Positions 42,920 through 55,107 of a stretch of DNA of 64,000 nucleotides are shown piece by piece. How positions within the stretch are numbered: the first letter of the stretch is position 1; every line of letters begins with the position of its first letter. The stretch comes from Burkholderia arboris (lineage in GTDB: Bacteria > Pseudomonadota > Gammaproteobacteria > Burkholderiales > Burkholderiaceae). The stretch spans positions 20,595 to 84,594 of the forward strand of contig NZ_CABVPX010000037.1 in NCBI RefSeq assembly GCF_902499125.1, read 5' to 3'. Made by a program: the position numbers and the translations under genes. Below the pieces are notes generated by a model that worked only from the letters and a program-made list of their open reading frames with translations, searched no databases and was not told where the DNA came from.

Positions 42920-43690
42920 ATGACCCTCCGCACCGACTGGCCCTATCCGCGCGTCGTCGCCCATCGCGGCGGCGGCACGCTCGCGCCGGAGAACACGCTA
43001 GCCGGGCTCGACGAAGGCGCGCGGCGCGGGCACCGGATGGTCGAGTTCGACGCGAAGCTGTCGGCCGACGACGTGACGTTCCTGCTGCACGACGACACGG
43101 TCGACCGCACGTCGAACGGGCAGGGCGCGGCGGCGGGCATGCGTTATGCGGCGCTGGCCGCACTCGACGCGGGCGCATGGCGCGACGCGCGCTTCGCGGG
43201 CGAGCGGATGCCGACGCTCGAGGCGGCGGCGGCGCGCTGCATCGCGCACGGGCTGGCCGCGAATGTCGAGATCAAGCCGTGTCCGGGGCGCGAGCGCGAG
43301 ACCGGGCAGCGCGTGGCGGCCGACGCGGCCACGTACTGGCGCGACGCCGCGGTGCCGCCGCTGCTGTCGTCATTCTCGTTCGATGCGCTGCAGCAGGCGC
43401 GCGCGACCGTGCCGGCGCTGCCGCGCGGGATGCTCTACGAAGCCGTGCCGGACGACTGGCATGCGCAGGTCGTCGGCGCGCTTGGCTGCGTATCGTTGCA
43501 TGCAGACCACAAACGGCTCGACGAACCGCTCGTGCGCGCGATCAAGGCGGCCGGGCTGCGCATCCTGGTGTACACGGTGAACGACCTCGAACGGGCGCGC
43601 GAACTCGCGCGCTGGGGCGTCGATGCGGTCTGCACGGACCGGATCGACCTGATCGCTCCCGATGCGCTGGACGACATCGCCGTGGTCTAG
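42920..43690 (+). CDS. ugpQ: Glycerophosphodiester phosphodiesterase UgpQ
   Basis: UgpQ hydrolyses glycerophosphodiesters to glycerol-3-phosphate and an alcohol, in the cytoplasm during uptake by Ugp. It is 256 aa from ATG 42920, with no signal peptide. The GDPD motif is complete: VVAHRGGGTLAPENTLAG with the catalytic His, the metal-binding EFDAKLSADDVTFLLHDDTVDRTSNG and NVEIKPCPG. The C-terminal motif YTVNDLERARELARWGVDAVCTDRID is typical. It is the last gene of ugpBAECQ, and a bidirectional terminator follows. Confidence 0.95.
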   Translation: MTLRTDWPYPRVVAHRGGGTLAPENTLAGLDEGARRGHRMVEFDAKLSADDVTFLLHDDTVDRTSNGQGAAAGMRYAALAALDAGAWRDARFAGERMPTLEAAAARCIAHGLAANVEIKPCPGRERETGQRVAADAATYWRDAAVPPLLSSFSFDALQQARATVPALPRGMLYEAVPDDWHAQVVGALGCVSLHADHKRLDEPLVRAIKAAGLRILVYTVNDLERARELARWGVDAVCTDRIDLIAPDALDDIAVV

Positions 43691-43736
43691 CGGCCAAGGC
43701 AGCGCCCGGCGCGGCCTTTTCGGGAGCGTGCCTGAT

Positions 43737-43780
43737 GCAAAAAAACAACGCCCCGGTGGAATTTCCGCCGGGGCGTTTTG
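43737..43780. terminator. Bidirectional terminator between ugpQ and ompW
   Basis: ACGCCCCGG (43748-43756) / CCGGGGCGT (43768-43776), with outer GCAAAAAAAC (43737-43746) and GTTTTGC. It is flanked by A and T runs, so it works on both strands. Confidence 0.85.
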
Positions 43781-43859
43781 CATCGTGGAGACGTTACGTC
43801 AGGAAAAATCCGCTACAAATTGCAGCAGGATTAACCATTCCCCAAATATTCGACTACGC

Positions 43860-44591
43860 TTAGAAGCGGTAGCCGACGTTGAGGTACGTCACGATCGGGT
43901 TCAGCGAGATGTGGGCCTTCGACGTTTCCGTCAGCGTCCCGACCGGCGTCCGGCGGGCCGTCGTGAAGGTCGCGGTCACACTGACCGGGATGTACGACAT
44001 CGAGAAGCCGGCGAACCAGTGCTTCGTGAAGTTGTACGTGAAGCCGGCGTTGAACACGGGCGCCCACTGGTTGCTGGTCTGCGCGCTGGTCGGGCCGCCG
44101 AGCACGCCGTTCTCGAACGCGCTGTTCGTGATCTTCGCGCCGGTAAACCAGATATACGTTGCGCCGACGCCGACATACGGACGGAACTTCGCATTGGCGT
44201 CGTTGAAGTAGTACTTGAGGAGGAGCGCGGGGCTCCACTGGTACGCGCGGCCGAGCGTGCCGAAACTTGAGAACTGGCCCTTGCCGGTGATGTCGAACTT
44301 CGGCGGGATGCCGGCGATGAACTCGGTGGCGATGTGGTCGGTCACGAAGTAACCGGTCGCCAGCGCGAGCGTGTCGGCGTCGCTGATGCCGGCACCGGTG
44401 TTGGGAACCGACTGGTTGATGGGCGTGCCGCCTACGCCGTACAGGAACAGCGGGTCGCTGCTGTCCTGCGGCGCAAGGTGCAGCCAGCCGGTGCTGACGT
44501 AGAAATCACCTGCGGATTGTGCATGTGCCGTACCGCCCGCAAACGTGAATGCGAGCGCTGCGGCCCCCGTAATGGCCAGTTTTCGTTTCAT
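43860..44591 (-). CDS. ompW: OmpW-family outer-membrane protein
   Basis: A small eight-stranded beta-barrel for hydrophobic compounds, often stress-regulated. It is 243 aa from ATG 44591, behind GGAGGAG. A signal peptide (MKRKLAITGAAALAFTFAGGTAHA) precedes a family N-terminus (AGDFYVSTGWLHLAPQDSS). OmpW features are visible: DADTLALATGYFVTDHIATEFIAGIPPKFDI, the central YQWSPALLLKYYFNDANAKFRPYVGVGATY and the C-terminal aromatic end IVTYLNVGYRF. An upstream in-frame start at 44645 is rejected because the signal peptide begins at MKRK. Confidence 0.93.
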   Translation of the reverse strand: MKRKLAITGAAALAFTFAGGTAHAQSAGDFYVSTGWLHLAPQDSSDPLFLYGVGGTPINQSVPNTGAGISDADTLALATGYFVTDHIATEFIAGIPPKFDITGKGQFSSFGTLGRAYQWSPALLLKYYFNDANAKFRPYVGVGATYIWFTGAKITNSAFENGVLGGPTSAQTSNQWAPVFNAGFTYNFTKHWFAGFSMSYIPVSVTATFTTARRTPVGTLTETSKAHISLNPIVTYLNVGYRF

Positions 44592-44619
44592 TGTGTCTCC
44601 TCCGATCAAAGGCGTGCTC

Positions 44620-44649
44620 ATTATGACGACTGCGTTTAAAACCAAACAA
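44620..44649 (-). promoter_or_regulatory. Possible ompW promoter
   Basis: On the - strand, TTGTTT (44649-44644) and CATAAT (44625-44620) are 18 bp apart, ending about 29 nt from the ompW ATG. The -35 is weak. A palindromic CGTACG repeat (44681-44694) lies further upstream. Confidence 0.35.
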
Positions 44650-44784
44650 GCTCGTAAGTTAGAGTTTTCTCCCTAGGATTCGTACGACCGTACGCTTTCG
44701 CGCCCCGCGAGGACAGGCATTCTACGCAGGTGCGCATTTTCGGACCTCCGGGTATTTCCTAACGCGTTCAAACGGACATTCAGC

Positions 44785-45498
44785 ATGGCACGGTTAGCAC
44801 GACTCTACGTTCCCGACCAGCCGCAGCACGTGATACTGCGCGGCCTGGATCAGCAACCCGCGTTCGTCGACGACCAGGACTACGAACTCTTCATCGATTG
44901 CCTGAAGGCCGCCGCACGCGATCATCACCTGTCGGTGCATGCCTATGTGCTGCTGCCGCGCCAGGTGCAACTCCTCGTGACGCCGAGCGACGAAGCCAGC
45001 CTGCCGAAAGCGATGCAGGCCGTCGGTCGCCGCTACGTCGCGCATTTCAACCGGCGCTATTCGCGGCGCGGCACGCTGTGGGAAGGCCGCTATCGCGCGA
45101 CCGTGATCGAAGGCGAGCGCTACTTCCTGCTCGCGAGCCGGGTAGTGGAGATGAGCCCGGTGCGTTCGCAGCTCGTCGCGACGCCCGAGGCCTATCGCTG
45201 GTCGAGCTACCGGCATCACGTCGGGCTCACCGTCGACAGCCTGATCACCGACCATCCGCTCTACTGGGCGCTCGGCAATACGCCGTTCGACCGTCAGCGC
45301 GCGTACAAGGAGCTGTGCGAGCAGCCGCTCGACGAGCGGCAGGCCGACCAGCTGCAGCAGGCGACGCTCAAGGGCTGGGTGCTCGGCGGCGAGCATTATC
45401 GCGAGTGGGCGGCGCGGACCGCGAACCGGCGCGTCTCGCCGCTGCCGCGCGGACGCCCCAGAAAGGTGCGTGAGAACACGCCGCCGATCCAGCAGTAA
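44785..45498 (+). CDS. IS200/RAYT-type transposase-like protein without catalytic residues
   Basis: It is 237 aa, with the fold pattern of a Y1 (HUH) REP-associated tyrosine transposase: ARLYVPDQPQHVILRGLDQQPAF, then YELFIDCLKAAARDHHLSVHAYVLLP, then the RGTLWEGRYRATVIEGERYFLLASRVVEMSPVR block and WSSYRHHVG. The HUH position, normally NHVHLL, reads RQVQLL, so both His are Gln. The tyrosine position of the RYIELNPVRA-type motif reads RVVEMSPVRS, so Tyr is Val. It is probably a domesticated protein without nicking activity. No terminal repeats or REP elements with GTAG were seen around it. It has its own terminator and lies upstream of gltBD. Confidence 0.82.
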   Translation: MARLARLYVPDQPQHVILRGLDQQPAFVDDQDYELFIDCLKAAARDHHLSVHAYVLLPRQVQLLVTPSDEASLPKAMQAVGRRYVAHFNRRYSRRGTLWEGRYRATVIEGERYFLLASRVVEMSPVRSQLVATPEAYRWSSYRHHVGLTVDSLITDHPLYWALGNTPFDRQRAYKELCEQPLDERQADQLQQATLKGWVLGGEHYREWAARTANRRVSPLPRGRPRKVRENTPPIQQ

Positions 45499-45517
45499 TC
45501 CCGGCAAGGCGAGTCAG

Positions 45518-45547
45518 GAAGCGGCGCTGCGGGCGCCGCTTCTTTTT
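45518..45547 (+). terminator. Terminator after the RAYT-like gene
   Basis: GAAGCGGCGC (45518-45527) / GCGCCGCTTC (45533-45542), a perfect 10-bp stem, then five T. It separates the gene from gltB. Confidence 0.85.
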
Positions 45548-45593
45548 GCACCAAATTGATACAGCCCCAATAAAACGGCACCAGATCGATGCA
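45547..45593 (+). promoter_or_regulatory. Two tandem NtrC-like sites upstream of gltB
   Basis: Site 1, TGCACCAAATTGATACA (45547-45563), and site 2, GGCACCAGATCGATGCA (45577-45593), are 17-bp imperfect palindromes of the NtrC pattern TGCACC-N5-GGTGCA. They are exactly 30 bp apart (about three helical turns) and match each other at 13 of 16 core positions. CCCCAAT (45565-45571) and ATTGGGG (45602-45608) flank site 2. Nitrogen control of gltBD is known in other bacteria. Binding here is inference. Confidence 0.5.
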
Positions 45594-45627
45594 TCTGTTT
45601 AATTGGGGTTCGATCAAGCGGTTTTTG

Positions 45628-45657
45628 TTGCTATTCCTTTGATTCGTCGCGTATATT
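45628..45657 (+). promoter_or_regulatory. Probable gltBD sigma-70 promoter
   Basis: TTGCTA (45628-45633), an 18-bp spacer and TATATT (45652-45657), 130 nt before the gltB start. No correctly spaced sigma-54 promoter (GG-N10-GC) was found. The NtrC-like sites are centred about 75 and 105 bp upstream. Confidence 0.5.
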
Positions 45658-45787
45658 CCGAATTCCGGTGGCCCGGGCGAAGCATGCCCAACCACTGTCG
45701 GCCGCGCCGTCTCCCGTCGGGAGCGGGATCGACGGCAACAAGAAAACGGTTCAACGGCCTCCAGGCCCCCTTTACGACGGTGTCCCC

Positions 45788-50491
<4,704 letters not shown>

Positions 50492-50576
50492 GCGACGAAC
50501 GACATAGCGAATGCCGCGCGCGCCTGACGGCCGCGCGCGGCTCCCCCACCCGATACACCGAACAGAAGAGCACCTT

Positions 50577-52043
50577 ATGGGCAAGGCAACCGGTTTTCTG
50601 GAGTTCGAACGCCGCCACGAGGCGTACGAAGCACCGCTCACGCGCGTGAAGCACTACAAGGAATTCGTCGCGGCACTGACCGACGCGGACGCGAAGGTCC
50701 AGGGCGCGCGCTGCATGGATTGCGGCATCCCGTTCTGCAACAACGGCTGCCCGGTCAACAACATCATCCCGGACTTCAACGATCTCGTGTACCGCCAGGA
50801 CTGGCAGCAGGCGATCGAAGTCCTGCACTCGACCAACAACTTCCCGGAATTCACGGGCCGCATCTGCCCGGCGCCGTGTGAAGCGGCGTGTACGCTCGGG
50901 ATCAACAACGACCCGGTCGGCATCAAGTCGATCGAGCACGCGATCATCGACAAGGCCTGGGCGGAAGGCTGGGTGAAGCCGCAGCCGGCCGAGCACAAGA
51001 CGGGCAAGAAGGTTGCCGTCGTCGGTTCGGGCCCCGCGGGCCTCGCCGCCGCGCAGCAGCTCGCGCGTGCCGGCCACGACGTGACGGTGTTCGAGAAGAA
51101 CGACCGTGTCGGCGGCCTGCTGCGGTACGGGATCCCCGACTTCAAGCTCGAGAAGTGGCTGATCGACCGCCGCATGCGCCAGATGGAAGCGGAGGGCGTG
51201 ACGTTCCGTACCAGCGTGTTCATCGGCAAGGACCCGCTGCCCGAGTCGATCGGCAGCCTCGCGAAGGAAACCATCTCGCCGGATACGCTGAAGGAAGAAT
51301 TCGATGCCGTCGTGATCGCCGGCGGCTCGGAAACGCCGCGCGACCTGCCGGTGCCGGGCCGCGAGCTCGCGGGCGTCCATTTCGCGATGGACTTCCTGCC
51401 GCAGCAGAACCGCGTGAACGCGGGCGACAAGCTGGTCGACCAGCTGCTCGCGAAGGGCAAGCACGTGATCGTGATCGGTGGCGGCGATACGGGTTCGGAC
51501 TGCGTCGGCACGTCGAACCGTCACGGCGCGAAGCAGGTCACGCAGTTCGAGCTGCTGCCGCAGCCGCCGGAAGAGGAAAACAAGCCGCTCGTGTGGCCGT
51601 ACTGGCCGATCAAGATGCGCACGTCGTCGTCGCACGATGAAGGTTGCGAACGCGACTGGGCGGTCGCGACGAAGCGCCTCGAAGGCAAGAACGGCAAGGT
51701 CGAGAAGCTGGTCGCGGTGCGCGTCGAGTGGAAGGACGGCAAGATGCAGGAAGTGCCGGGTTCCGAGTTCGAGATGAAGGCCGATCTCGTGCTGCTCGCG
51801 ATGGGCTTCACGCAGCCGGCGGCGCCGGTGCTCGACGCGTTCGGCGTCGCGAAGGACGCACGCGGCAACGCACGCGCGGCGACCGAAGGCGATCGTTCGT
51901 ACTACACGTCGGTCGACAAGGTGTTCGCGGCAGGCGACATGCGCCGCGGCCAGTCGCTCGTGGTATGGGCGATCCGCGAAGGCCGCCAGTGCGCGCGCTC
52001 GGTCGATGCGTACCTGATGGGCCACACGGAACTGCCGCGCTGA
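50577..52043 (+). CDS. gltD: Glutamate synthase (NADPH), small subunit
   Basis: GltD oxidises NADPH on FAD and passes electrons through 4Fe-4S clusters to GltB. It is 488 aa from ATG 50577. The N-terminal domain has the Cys patterns RCMDCGIPFCNNGCPVNN and RICPAPCEAACTL. The FAD-binding motif is VAVVGSGPAGLAAAQQLA (about 147-164). The NADPH site is VIVIGGGDTGSDCVG. The ending VFAAGDMRRGQSLVVWAIREGR is the second FAD motif. Co-transcribed with gltB, and a terminator follows. Confidence 0.97.
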   Translation: MGKATGFLEFERRHEAYEAPLTRVKHYKEFVAALTDADAKVQGARCMDCGIPFCNNGCPVNNIIPDFNDLVYRQDWQQAIEVLHSTNNFPEFTGRICPAPCEAACTLGINNDPVGIKSIEHAIIDKAWAEGWVKPQPAEHKTGKKVAVVGSGPAGLAAAQQLARAGHDVTVFEKNDRVGGLLRYGIPDFKLEKWLIDRRMRQMEAEGVTFRTSVFIGKDPLPESIGSLAKETISPDTLKEEFDAVVIAGGSETPRDLPVPGRELAGVHFAMDFLPQQNRVNAGDKLVDQLLAKGKHVIVIGGGDTGSDCVGTSNRHGAKQVTQFELLPQPPEEENKPLVWPYWPIKMRTSSSHDEGCERDWAVATKRLEGKNGKVEKLVAVRVEWKDGKMQEVPGSEFEMKADLVLLAMGFTQPAAPVLDAFGVAKDARGNARAATEGDRSYYTSVDKVFAAGDMRRGQSLVVWAIREGRQCARSVDAYLMGHTELPR

Positions 52044-52070
52044 GCTGAATACCGCGAGCGGGTTTCGATG

Positions 52071-52104
52071 AAAACCGGGCGTCCGACAGGGCGCCCGTTT
52101 TTTT
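52071..52104 (+). terminator. Terminator of gltBD
   Basis: CGGGCG (52076-52081) / CGCCCG (52092-52097), flanked by AAAA before and eight T after. Confidence 0.75.
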
Positions 52105-52213
52105 TACGTGCACGGCAAGCGGGTTGCCGCTTAGCATGCGCGGAACAAGGCGAAGGGCACCGGCCCGGTCGACGGCAGGTTTCTGCGTCGACCACGAGCG
52201 CGGCTTGCACACC

Positions 52214-52732
52214 ATGTCTCGAGAAAACGCCCCGGAAGTCACCCGACCGTGCTTTGCGGCCGACGGCCAGCAGGTTCGGCTGGCGGAAATCGTTGCGCTG
52301 CTGCTTTCACACGGGCGGGGCCTTCACGTCGAAGACCATGCCTTCGTCGCGCAGCAGCGGCAGATCGACGTCGACGCGCACGTCACCGATTCGATCGGTG
52401 CGCGGATGACGCTGGAAGGCTTCGCGCAGTTCACGCCGGCCGACGACGTGCGAAGCACCTTTCCGCTTGCCGCGCTGCGCGACATGGTGACGAGCCTCGT
52501 GCAGGCCGGCATTCCGCCGGTGTTCGCTTCCGTGTGCGACGAATTCTGGCTGACCTACTGGCGGCTGCAGAAGCCCGACGTGCTGCCCACGGCCTGCCTG
52601 CGGCTTGAGAGGATCGCCAAGCAGATTCTGCAATACGCGCAATTCGCGGCGGTCGACCCCGCCTGGGCGCATTTTGCGCGCGTCCCGCTCGCAAGCGGGT
52701 TGTCAGGGCTGGTCTTCGACATCCCGGCCTAG
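52214..52732 (+). CDS. Hypothetical protein, possibly oxygenase-like
   Basis: Not recognised. It is 172 aa from ATG 52214; an upstream in-frame start at 52124 is possible but has no better ribosome site. No signal peptide or membrane helix. Features are the run QQVRLAEIVALLLSHGRGLHVEDHAFVAQQRQIDVDAHV near the N-terminus and an aromatic segment FWLTYWRLQKPDVLPT near the middle. Codon use fits the genome, so it is probably a real gene. Its 3' end overlaps the convergent downstream gene by 30 nt. The word oxygenase-like is only a guess from the acidic and aromatic composition and should not be relied on. Confidence 0.6.
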   Translation: MSRENAPEVTRPCFAADGQQVRLAEIVALLLSHGRGLHVEDHAFVAQQRQIDVDAHVTDSIGARMTLEGFAQFTPADDVRSTFPLAALRDMVTSLVQAGIPPVFASVCDEFWLTYWRLQKPDVLPTACLRLERIAKQILQYAQFAAVDPAWAHFARVPLASGLSGLVFDIPA

Positions 52733-53371
52733 TGGCGGCTTCCCTGACGCATTGAAGGCGCAGTCACCCGGCGCGCCGATCCGGCGGGATCGTCGATAGC
52801 CAGCGACGGAATCGGCCGCGCGCGGTTCGATGCCGGCAAACGAATGGCCTCGCGGCATCGGCCCGGCCGGTTCGGGCGGCAGCATTTGAAACTTCCCGAA
52901 GCCCGTGACGCGGCGCCCGTAATCGATCGTGGCGACGTAGCGTGCTTCGCCCGACTTCAGGTCGAAGCTCCACCAGCCGAACCTGTCGGCGTGATAACGC
53001 GGCATGCCGACGAACCCGATTTCGTCCGGGCGCATGCCGCGCGCTGCGGCGAACGCGAGAATGCTTGCCGCGAGTTCCGCGAGTTCCGCGAGTTCCGCGA
53101 GTTCCGCGAGTTCCGCGAGCGGCGCGTCGGGGCAATAGCCTGCGTCGGGCGCGTATCTGGAAATCACAGCGACGGCAAGCAACAGCGGGAAGAGTGCGAT
53201 GGCTGCCGTGACGACAATCGGTGCGAGACGGCTGGCGAAGCGAATGATGGTTGGGATCGTGAGGGCGTGCGGAAACTTCCCGGGTCGGTGACGTTGCATC
53301 CCCTTGCGTCCCGTTCGGGCACGCCGGAGGGTCTCCGGACTGGTGTCGGGCGAGCGGCATTCGCAAGACAT
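52703..53371 (-). CDS. Hypothetical membrane protein with an LAE repeat
   Basis: Not recognised. It is 222 aa if it starts at ATG 53371, or 198 aa from ATG 53299. One membrane helix is likely (APIVVTAAIALFPLLLAVAVISRY). After it comes a run of LAE triplets (APLAELAELAELAELAELAAS) encoded by a 9-bp tandem repeat. A periplasmic-looking domain follows with WWSFDLKSGEARYVATIDYGRRVTGFGKFQMLPP. The 3' end overlaps the gene at 52214-52732 tail to tail. No ribosome site is convincing for either start. Confidence 0.55.
   Translation of the reverse strand: MSCECRSPDTSPETLRRARTGRKGMQRHRPGKFPHALTIPTIIRFASRLAPIVVTAAIALFPLLLAVAVISRYAPDAGYCPDAPLAELAELAELAELAELAASILAFAAARGMRPDEIGFVGMPRYHADRFGWWSFDLKSGEARYVATIDYGRRVTGFGKFQMLPPEPAGPMPRGHSFAGIEPRAADSVAGYRRSRRIGAPGDCAFNASGKPPLGRDVEDQP
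53071..53119. repeat. 9-bp minisatellite inside a coding region
   Basis: The unit CGAGTTCCG is repeated five times (53071-53115) and followed by CGAG. It is in frame, so each unit adds three residues (LAE on the - strand) without a frameshift. It is likely to vary in copy number between strains. Confidence 0.9.
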
Positions 53372-53613
53372 GTCGACGCCCGGATTTTCCTGCGGTGCGT
53401 GCTTGAACCTGTTTCCCGACCCCCTTCGCCGTCGCGGCAGTGCCCCCGCATTTTCGCGAAGCGTCGTCTAACCTGATGACATCCAGCCACGATTTCTCGC
53501 CATCTCAATTCCTTTCGTTTTGTAATAATTCTTGAAAACTGTCATATCATGTCGCCCCTCGGGCCGCATTTGCGGTGGCTGCATGTGACTGACCCTATTT
53601 ACAAGGACTCTGG

Positions 53614-55107
53614 ATGGAAGCATTCGTGCAAGGGCTGATCGAAGCCGTCAACGGCGTGCTGTGGAACTACGTGCTGATCGCGCTGCTGCTCGGCGCCGGC
53701 GCATGGTTCACGTTGCGGTTCCGGATGATCCAGCTGAAGGCGTTGTTCCTCAGCATGAAGCTGGTCGGCAGCAAGGGCGAGCCGGGCAGCATCTCGTCGT
53801 TCCAGGCGTTCGCGACCGGGCTCGCGAGCCGCGTCGGCACCGGCAACATCGCGGGCGTCGCGGTCGCGCTGACGGTCGGCGGGCCGGGCGCGATCTTCTG
53901 GATGTGGATGACCGCGCTCGTCGGGATGTCGTCCGCGTTCGTCGAGGCGACGCTCGCGCAGATCTTCAAGGTGTCGCACCCGGACGGCAGCTTCCGCGGC
54001 GGCCCCGCGTACTACATCCAGACGGGCCTGCGCTCGCGCGGCTTCGGCGTGCTGTTCTCGCTGTCGCTGATCCTCGCGTTCGGCTTCGTGTTCAACGCGG
54101 TGCAGGCCAACGCGATCGCCGATGCGTTCCATACGTCGTTCGGCTGGAGCCGCGAGACGGTCGGCCTCTGTCTCGTGCTGCTGAGCGCACCGATCATCTT
54201 TGGCGGCATCCGCCGGATCGCGATGGTCGCGCAGGTGATCGTGCCGCTGATGGCGATCGGCTACCTCGCGCTCGCGGTCTACGCGGTCGCGACGCACATC
54301 GCGCTGGTGCCGGGCGTGATCGTATTGATCGTGAAGAGCGCGTTCGGCCTCGAGCAGGCGGCGGGTGGCCTGACGGGCTATGCAGTCAGCCAGGCGATCG
54401 CGATCGGCGTGAAGCGCGGGCTGTTCTCGAACGAAGCCGGGATGGGCAGCGCGCCGAACGCGGCCGCGACCGCGAGCACGCGGCACCCGGTCACGCAGGG
54501 GCTGATCCAGATGCTCGGCGTGTTCGTCGACACGATCGTGATCTGCAGCGCGACCGCGTTCGTGATCCTGCTGTCGGGCCAGTACGAACTCGGCACCGGG
54601 ATGGAAGGCGCGGCGCTCACGCAGCGCGCGATTTCGAGTCACGTCGGCGACTGGGGCGGCATCTACATGGCCGTCGCGATCTTCTTCCTCGCGTTTTCGT
54701 CGGTGATCGGCAACTACGCGTATGCGGAAGGCAACGTCGAGTTCATCACGAAGCGGCGCGGCGTGCTGCCGTTGTTCCGCGTCGCGGTGCTCGCGATGGT
54801 GATGTTCGGCAGCGTCGGGCAACTGCCGCTCGTGTGGGCGATGGCCGATACGAGCATGGGGCTGATGGCGATCATCAACCTGATCGCGATCCTCGCGCTC
54901 GGCAAGTACGCGCACGCCGCGTGGGCCGACTATCGCCGCCAGCGCGCGGCAGGCGTTGCCGATCCGGTGTTCACGCGCAATACGATTCCCGAACTTGCGC
55001 GCGTGCTGCCGGACGACGTGTGGGGCGAGCACGGCCCGTTGCCGCAGCGTCCCGTGGCTTCGCCCGGCGCGTCCAGCGCGCCGCGCGGCGCGGTGCGCGA
55101 GTCATGA
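53614..55107 (+). CDS. Sodium:alanine/glycine symporter (AGCS family)
   Basis: An inner-membrane importer of alanine or glycine driven by Na+. It is 497 aa with about eleven helices. The family signatures are visible: FATGLASRVGTGNIAGVAVALTVGGPGAIFWMW near the N-terminus and RGLFSNEAGMGSAPNAAATA in the middle. The C-terminal ~35 residues are Pro/Ser-rich and cytoplasmic. The gene starts at ATG 53614 behind AAGGACTCTGG. It lies 648 nt from dadA on the other strand, which fits D/L-alanine use (inference). It overlaps thpR by ATGA. Confidence 0.9.
   Translation: MEAFVQGLIEAVNGVLWNYVLIALLLGAGAWFTLRFRMIQLKALFLSMKLVGSKGEPGSISSFQAFATGLASRVGTGNIAGVAVALTVGGPGAIFWMWMTALVGMSSAFVEATLAQIFKVSHPDGSFRGGPAYYIQTGLRSRGFGVLFSLSLILAFGFVFNAVQANAIADAFHTSFGWSRETVGLCLVLLSAPIIFGGIRRIAMVAQVIVPLMAIGYLALAVYAVATHIALVPGVIVLIVKSAFGLEQAAGGLTGYAVSQAIAIGVKRGLFSNEAGMGSAPNAAATASTRHPVTQGLIQMLGVFVDTIVICSATAFVILLSGQYELGTGMEGAALTQRAISSHVGDWGGIYMAVAIFFLAFSSVIGNYAYAEGNVEFITKRRGVLPLFRVAVLAMVMFGSVGQLPLVWAMADTSMGLMAIINLIAILALGKYAHAAWADYRRQRAAGVADPVFTRNTIPELARVLPDDVWGEHGPLPQRPVASPGASSAPRGAVRES

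Noticed and set aside
44592..45518. Mobile element carrying the RAYT-like gene
   Set aside because: No terminal repeats, target duplication or REP elements were seen, and the gene has regular codon use and its own terminator.
45621..45632. Sigma-54 promoter for gltB (GG...GC)
   Set aside because: The GG and GC dinucleotides are only 8 bp apart; the sigma-54 promoter needs 10.
53071..53119. CRISPR array
   Set aside because: Units are 9 bp without spacers; it is a coding minisatellite.
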